Shown in pieces: positions 62,044 to 64,000 of a stretch of 64,000 nt of DNA. Source of the stretch: Slackia heliotrinireducens DSM 20476 (lineage in GTDB: Bacteria > Actinomycetota > Coriobacteriia > Coriobacteriales > Eggerthellaceae); assembly GCF_000023885.1 (NCBI RefSeq), contig NC_013165.1, positions 1,612,001 to 1,676,000 of the forward strand, in the 5' to 3' direction. Below the pieces are notes generated by a model, which saw nothing but the letters and a program-made list of their open reading frames with translations, was not told where the DNA came from and ran no database searches. The position numbers and the translations under genes were made by a program. How positions within the stretch are numbered: the stretch's first letter is position 1; each line of letters opens with the position of its first letter.

Positions 62044-62433
62044 ACGATTCAATCCTAATCTCTCGCCCGTTGACCCTGATAGGCCACGAATGGATGCGAC
62101 TCGAGACTTACCTAACAGTATCGGCCGATTCCGCAACTCGGCATCACCACAACAATGCAACGGGCTGCTTTTCGAGAGTTTTACTGTACCATTTCTGCCT
62201 TCAAACGCATGTATTCATCTTACGCAAGACCCAACCTATATGCACGAATCATACTTGCAGCCTCTATTCGTTTTTGGATTTCCGCTGAAGCACATCCGGT
62301 CACAAGGCGATGCGGATTACCAGCCAGGCAAAACGGAATTGCTGTGACATGCCCCGCCATGGAGGGTTTGTTACTACCCCGTAGTGCCCGAACAGCATAA
62401 TGACCATACATATTGCAGGCAGGTAGGAGAACA
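62044..62433. other. 390-base divergent intergenic region
   Basis: This lies between divergent GT2 and acyltransferase genes. I see no credible gene, tRNA or long repeat. It is locally AT-rich around 62160-62290 and should contain both promoters. CATAATGACCATACATAT near 62396 may include a plus-strand -10. Confidence 0.4.
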
Positions 62434-63498
62434 ATGGACGAATCGCGCTTTGACTTGAACATCATCAGCAAGTACAGGGCACCGCTGTACGGAATCAGCA
62501 TTTTCTGGATTATGCTTTTCCACGGGTATGCCAAAGATTTGGTCGATTACTCCTTCGGGCAATCATGGCTGCAGTGGTTCTACGAGTTCATCAAGGTTGG
62601 AAACGTCGGTGTCGACATCTTCCTGTTCCTATCGGGCGTATGCCTGTATTTTTCGTTCGTGAAAAACCACGACCACTATGCGTTCATCAAGAAACGGCTG
62701 GCTCGGGTATACATCCCCGTTATCGCCGTTTTCTTCATATGGTGGTTCTTCAAGAGCATCATCCAACATAGCGGAGGCTGGACGTATCTGCTCAGCAGAC
62801 TCTCCCTTATGCACTTCTGGCTAACGTACGACGCCAGCGTGTGGTTCGTGTCTCTGATCATCATCCTGTACTTCGCTTATCCCTATATCCATGACTTCTT
62901 GTTCGCCAAGGGCGCAAACCCCGAAATCCGATGTGTCATCCTGGTGTTGGGCGCGCTGCTCATGAACCACATCCTCGGACGCATCTGGCCGGGATTCTTC
63001 GACGGAACGGAAATCGCCCTCACACGCATTCCCGTGTTCATTATCGGCTGCTGGTTCGGAAAATACGTTTACGAGAAGAAGACGCTCCCCTATAAGAACC
63101 TTTGGATCGCGCTGGCCGTCATCGCGGCCGTCGCATTCATCTACATCTGCTTCCTGGGTGTTCTGCACGGCGTCGTCCGACGCTATTTCTACACGGTCGG
63201 CGGCATCGCTTGGGCATACGTTTGGTCCTTGGCTTTTGCCGGATTGGATCAGCTCCGAGGCGGAAAAGGCGCTTCGTACCTCGGCAGATTCATGGGCTGG
63301 CTGGGCGGCTTCTCCCTGGAGTTGTACGTGTCGCACATCATGCTTAACCAGGTGTATCGCAGCTTCGGCTTCTACAACGAAGGTTGGCTGCCGGGTTATC
63401 TGGTGGTGGTGGCTTTGGCCATCCTGCTTGCATTCGCGGCATATAAGCTGACCGATCCGTTCATAAAGAGAATAAGCGGTAAACCTCGCGCGGCATAA
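62434..63498 (+). CDS. Acyltransferase-3 family membrane protein (second)
   Basis: A 354-residue protein with about ten helices. YGISIFWIMLFHGYAKD carries the His typical of Acyltransferase_3, followed by VGVDIFLFLSGVCLYFSFVK. The ATG has TAGGAG five bases upstream; seven codons before it are discarded. It O-acylates a surface glycan in the membrane. The partial SGNH-type gene directly downstream on the other strand is a plausible functional partner. Confidence 0.9.
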   Translation: MDESRFDLNIISKYRAPLYGISIFWIMLFHGYAKDLVDYSFGQSWLQWFYEFIKVGNVGVDIFLFLSGVCLYFSFVKNHDHYAFIKKRLARVYIPVIAVFFIWWFFKSIIQHSGGWTYLLSRLSLMHFWLTYDASVWFVSLIIILYFAYPYIHDFLFAKGANPEIRCVILVLGALLMNHILGRIWPGFFDGTEIALTRIPVFIIGCWFGKYVYEKKTLPYKNLWIALAVIAAVAFIYICFLGVLHGVVRRYFYTVGGIAWAYVWSLAFAGLDQLRGGKGASYLGRFMGWLGGFSLELYVSHIMLNQVYRSFGFYNEGWLPGYLVVVALAILLAFAAYKLTDPFIKRISGKPRAA

Positions 63499-63525
63499 GC
63501 CGATCGTCCACACCGAAACGTATTC

Positions 63526-63567
63526 AACGAGGGCCTTTGCGAAAATGCAATCGCCCTCGTTTTCGTT
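63526..63567 (+). terminator. Terminator after the acyltransferase gene
   Basis: AACGAGGGC and GCCCTCGTT (63526-63534, 63553-63561) form a perfect 9-bp stem with an inner TTGC/GCAA helix and are followed by TTCGTTT. It may also act on the convergent gene. Confidence 0.75.
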
Positions 63568-63573
63568 TATGGG

Positions 63574-64000
63574 TTAGTCCGTCCCAAGGAACCCCGGCGA
63601 CATGCTGTAGATGAAATCCGGCGCATAGGCGTGCCCGAGGACGACCACATGGTCCACATCGTATCGGTCTGCATACCAATCGACGTTGCCGTCCGTCGAT
63701 ACATTGCCAGGCACAATGCAGATGGTGGATTCAAAGTTCAAGGCAATGTAGCGCCTGATAGAGTAGCTCATGGAATCGCCTACGACCAGGCACGTTGTAC
63801 CCTTTTGAGCATTCGGGTTCTCAATCCAAACAGCACCGTTGCCGTAATATTCGGAGTATACGTTCGTCATGTCTATGTCGTTTTCGCCAACCGCACCGTC
63901 CAGATAACCCTGGCGTTTTCCGAGTTCGAACATCTCGCCTTTTCCGGAGTCCGTCAACTTGTAATACCTGTAATCGGAAAAGTCATAGGCGTGGTCAACG
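63574..64000 (-). CDS. Partial SGNH-hydrolase-like protein (AlgX/DltD-type), 5' end outside window
   Basis: The last 141 codons are visible; the frame stays open to the window edge. CLVVGDSMSYSIRRYIALNF has the Gly-Asp-Ser block of SGNH hydrolases and of the AlgX/AlgJ/PatB acetyltransferases. Further on are DVDHVVVLGHAYAPDF and NPNA stretches. Convergent to an Acyltransferase_3 gene, it fits an extracytoplasmic step of glycan O-acetylation. N-terminal anchoring cannot be seen. Confidence 0.7.
   Translation of the reverse strand, partial: VDHAYDFSDYRYYKLTDSGKGEMFELGKRQGYLDGAVGENDIDMTNVYSEYYGNGAVWIENPNAQKGTTCLVVGDSMSYSIRRYIALNFESTICIVPGNVSTDGNVDWYADRYDVDHVVVLGHAYAPDFIYSMSPGFLGTD

Overview
The window reads as a chromosomal segment of a moderately GC-rich actinobacterium. 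The order mreB-mreC-mreD-PBP2-rodA, then a DUF697-like protein and a TIGR03960/TIGR03936 radical-SAM pair, together with many secreted proteins carrying choline-binding-like repeats, suggests class Coriobacteriia (Eggerthellaceae; a Slackia-like genus is my best guess, from gene order and style only). No 16S or other decisive marker is present.

Layout. (1) 1-5.4 kb: end of an integrated island. It holds a partial helicase with two nuclease-like domains, a small acidic EF-hand-loop protein, excisionase- and XRE-type regulators, a zinc-finger protein behind a repeated operator-like motif, and a tyrosine integrase abutting the 3' end of tRNA-Asp. (2) 5.4-20.7 kb: housekeeping core, namely the radical-SAM pair, the rod-shape operon, prmC/prfA separated by nested palindromes, an orphan lipoprotein solute-binding protein, thioredoxin and a patatin-like lipase. 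(3) 20.8-39 kb: envelope glycan locus. dTDP-sugar genes (rmlA, rmlB, a wecE-like transaminase, a wecD-like acetyltransferase) are combined with two polyprenyl-phosphate glycosyltransferases, a paired SMR-type putative flippase, two YfhO-type proteins, two further multi-TM proteins, an ATP-grasp ligase and an acyltransferase. This is the parts list of a GT2 / flippase / GT-C system that decorates a wall polymer outside the membrane. (4) 39-59.9 kb: five secreted proteins with 9-17 cell-wall-binding repeats each (lipoprotein subtilase, L,D-transpeptidase, lysozyme-like protein, two cysteine-peptidase-type proteins). They are interleaved with three LicD-family proteins, a CDP-glycerol-type glycerophosphotransferase, and an operon of IspD/TarI-type cytidylyltransferase, GatD-type polyol-phosphate dehydrogenase, GatZ-like protein and tandem LicD. 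(5) 60-64 kb: a GT2 protein with a duplicated C-terminal module, an acyltransferase-3 and a partial SGNH protein.

How it fits together. Regions 3-5 look like one surface-polymer programme: make activated sugars and an activated polyol phosphate, build and decorate the polymer, and hold cell-wall enzymes on it through repeat domains. No licA/licB/licC choline genes are in the window, while a polyol-phosphate activation module is. The most interesting hypothesis is therefore that LicD proteins here transfer a polyol phosphate rather than phosphocholine, and that the repeat proteins may recognise that different ligand.

A second striking event is an IS150-like element (51529-52977). It is inserted exactly in the loop of a bidirectional terminator between two convergent genes, and its transposase has Asn in place of the second catalytic Asp.
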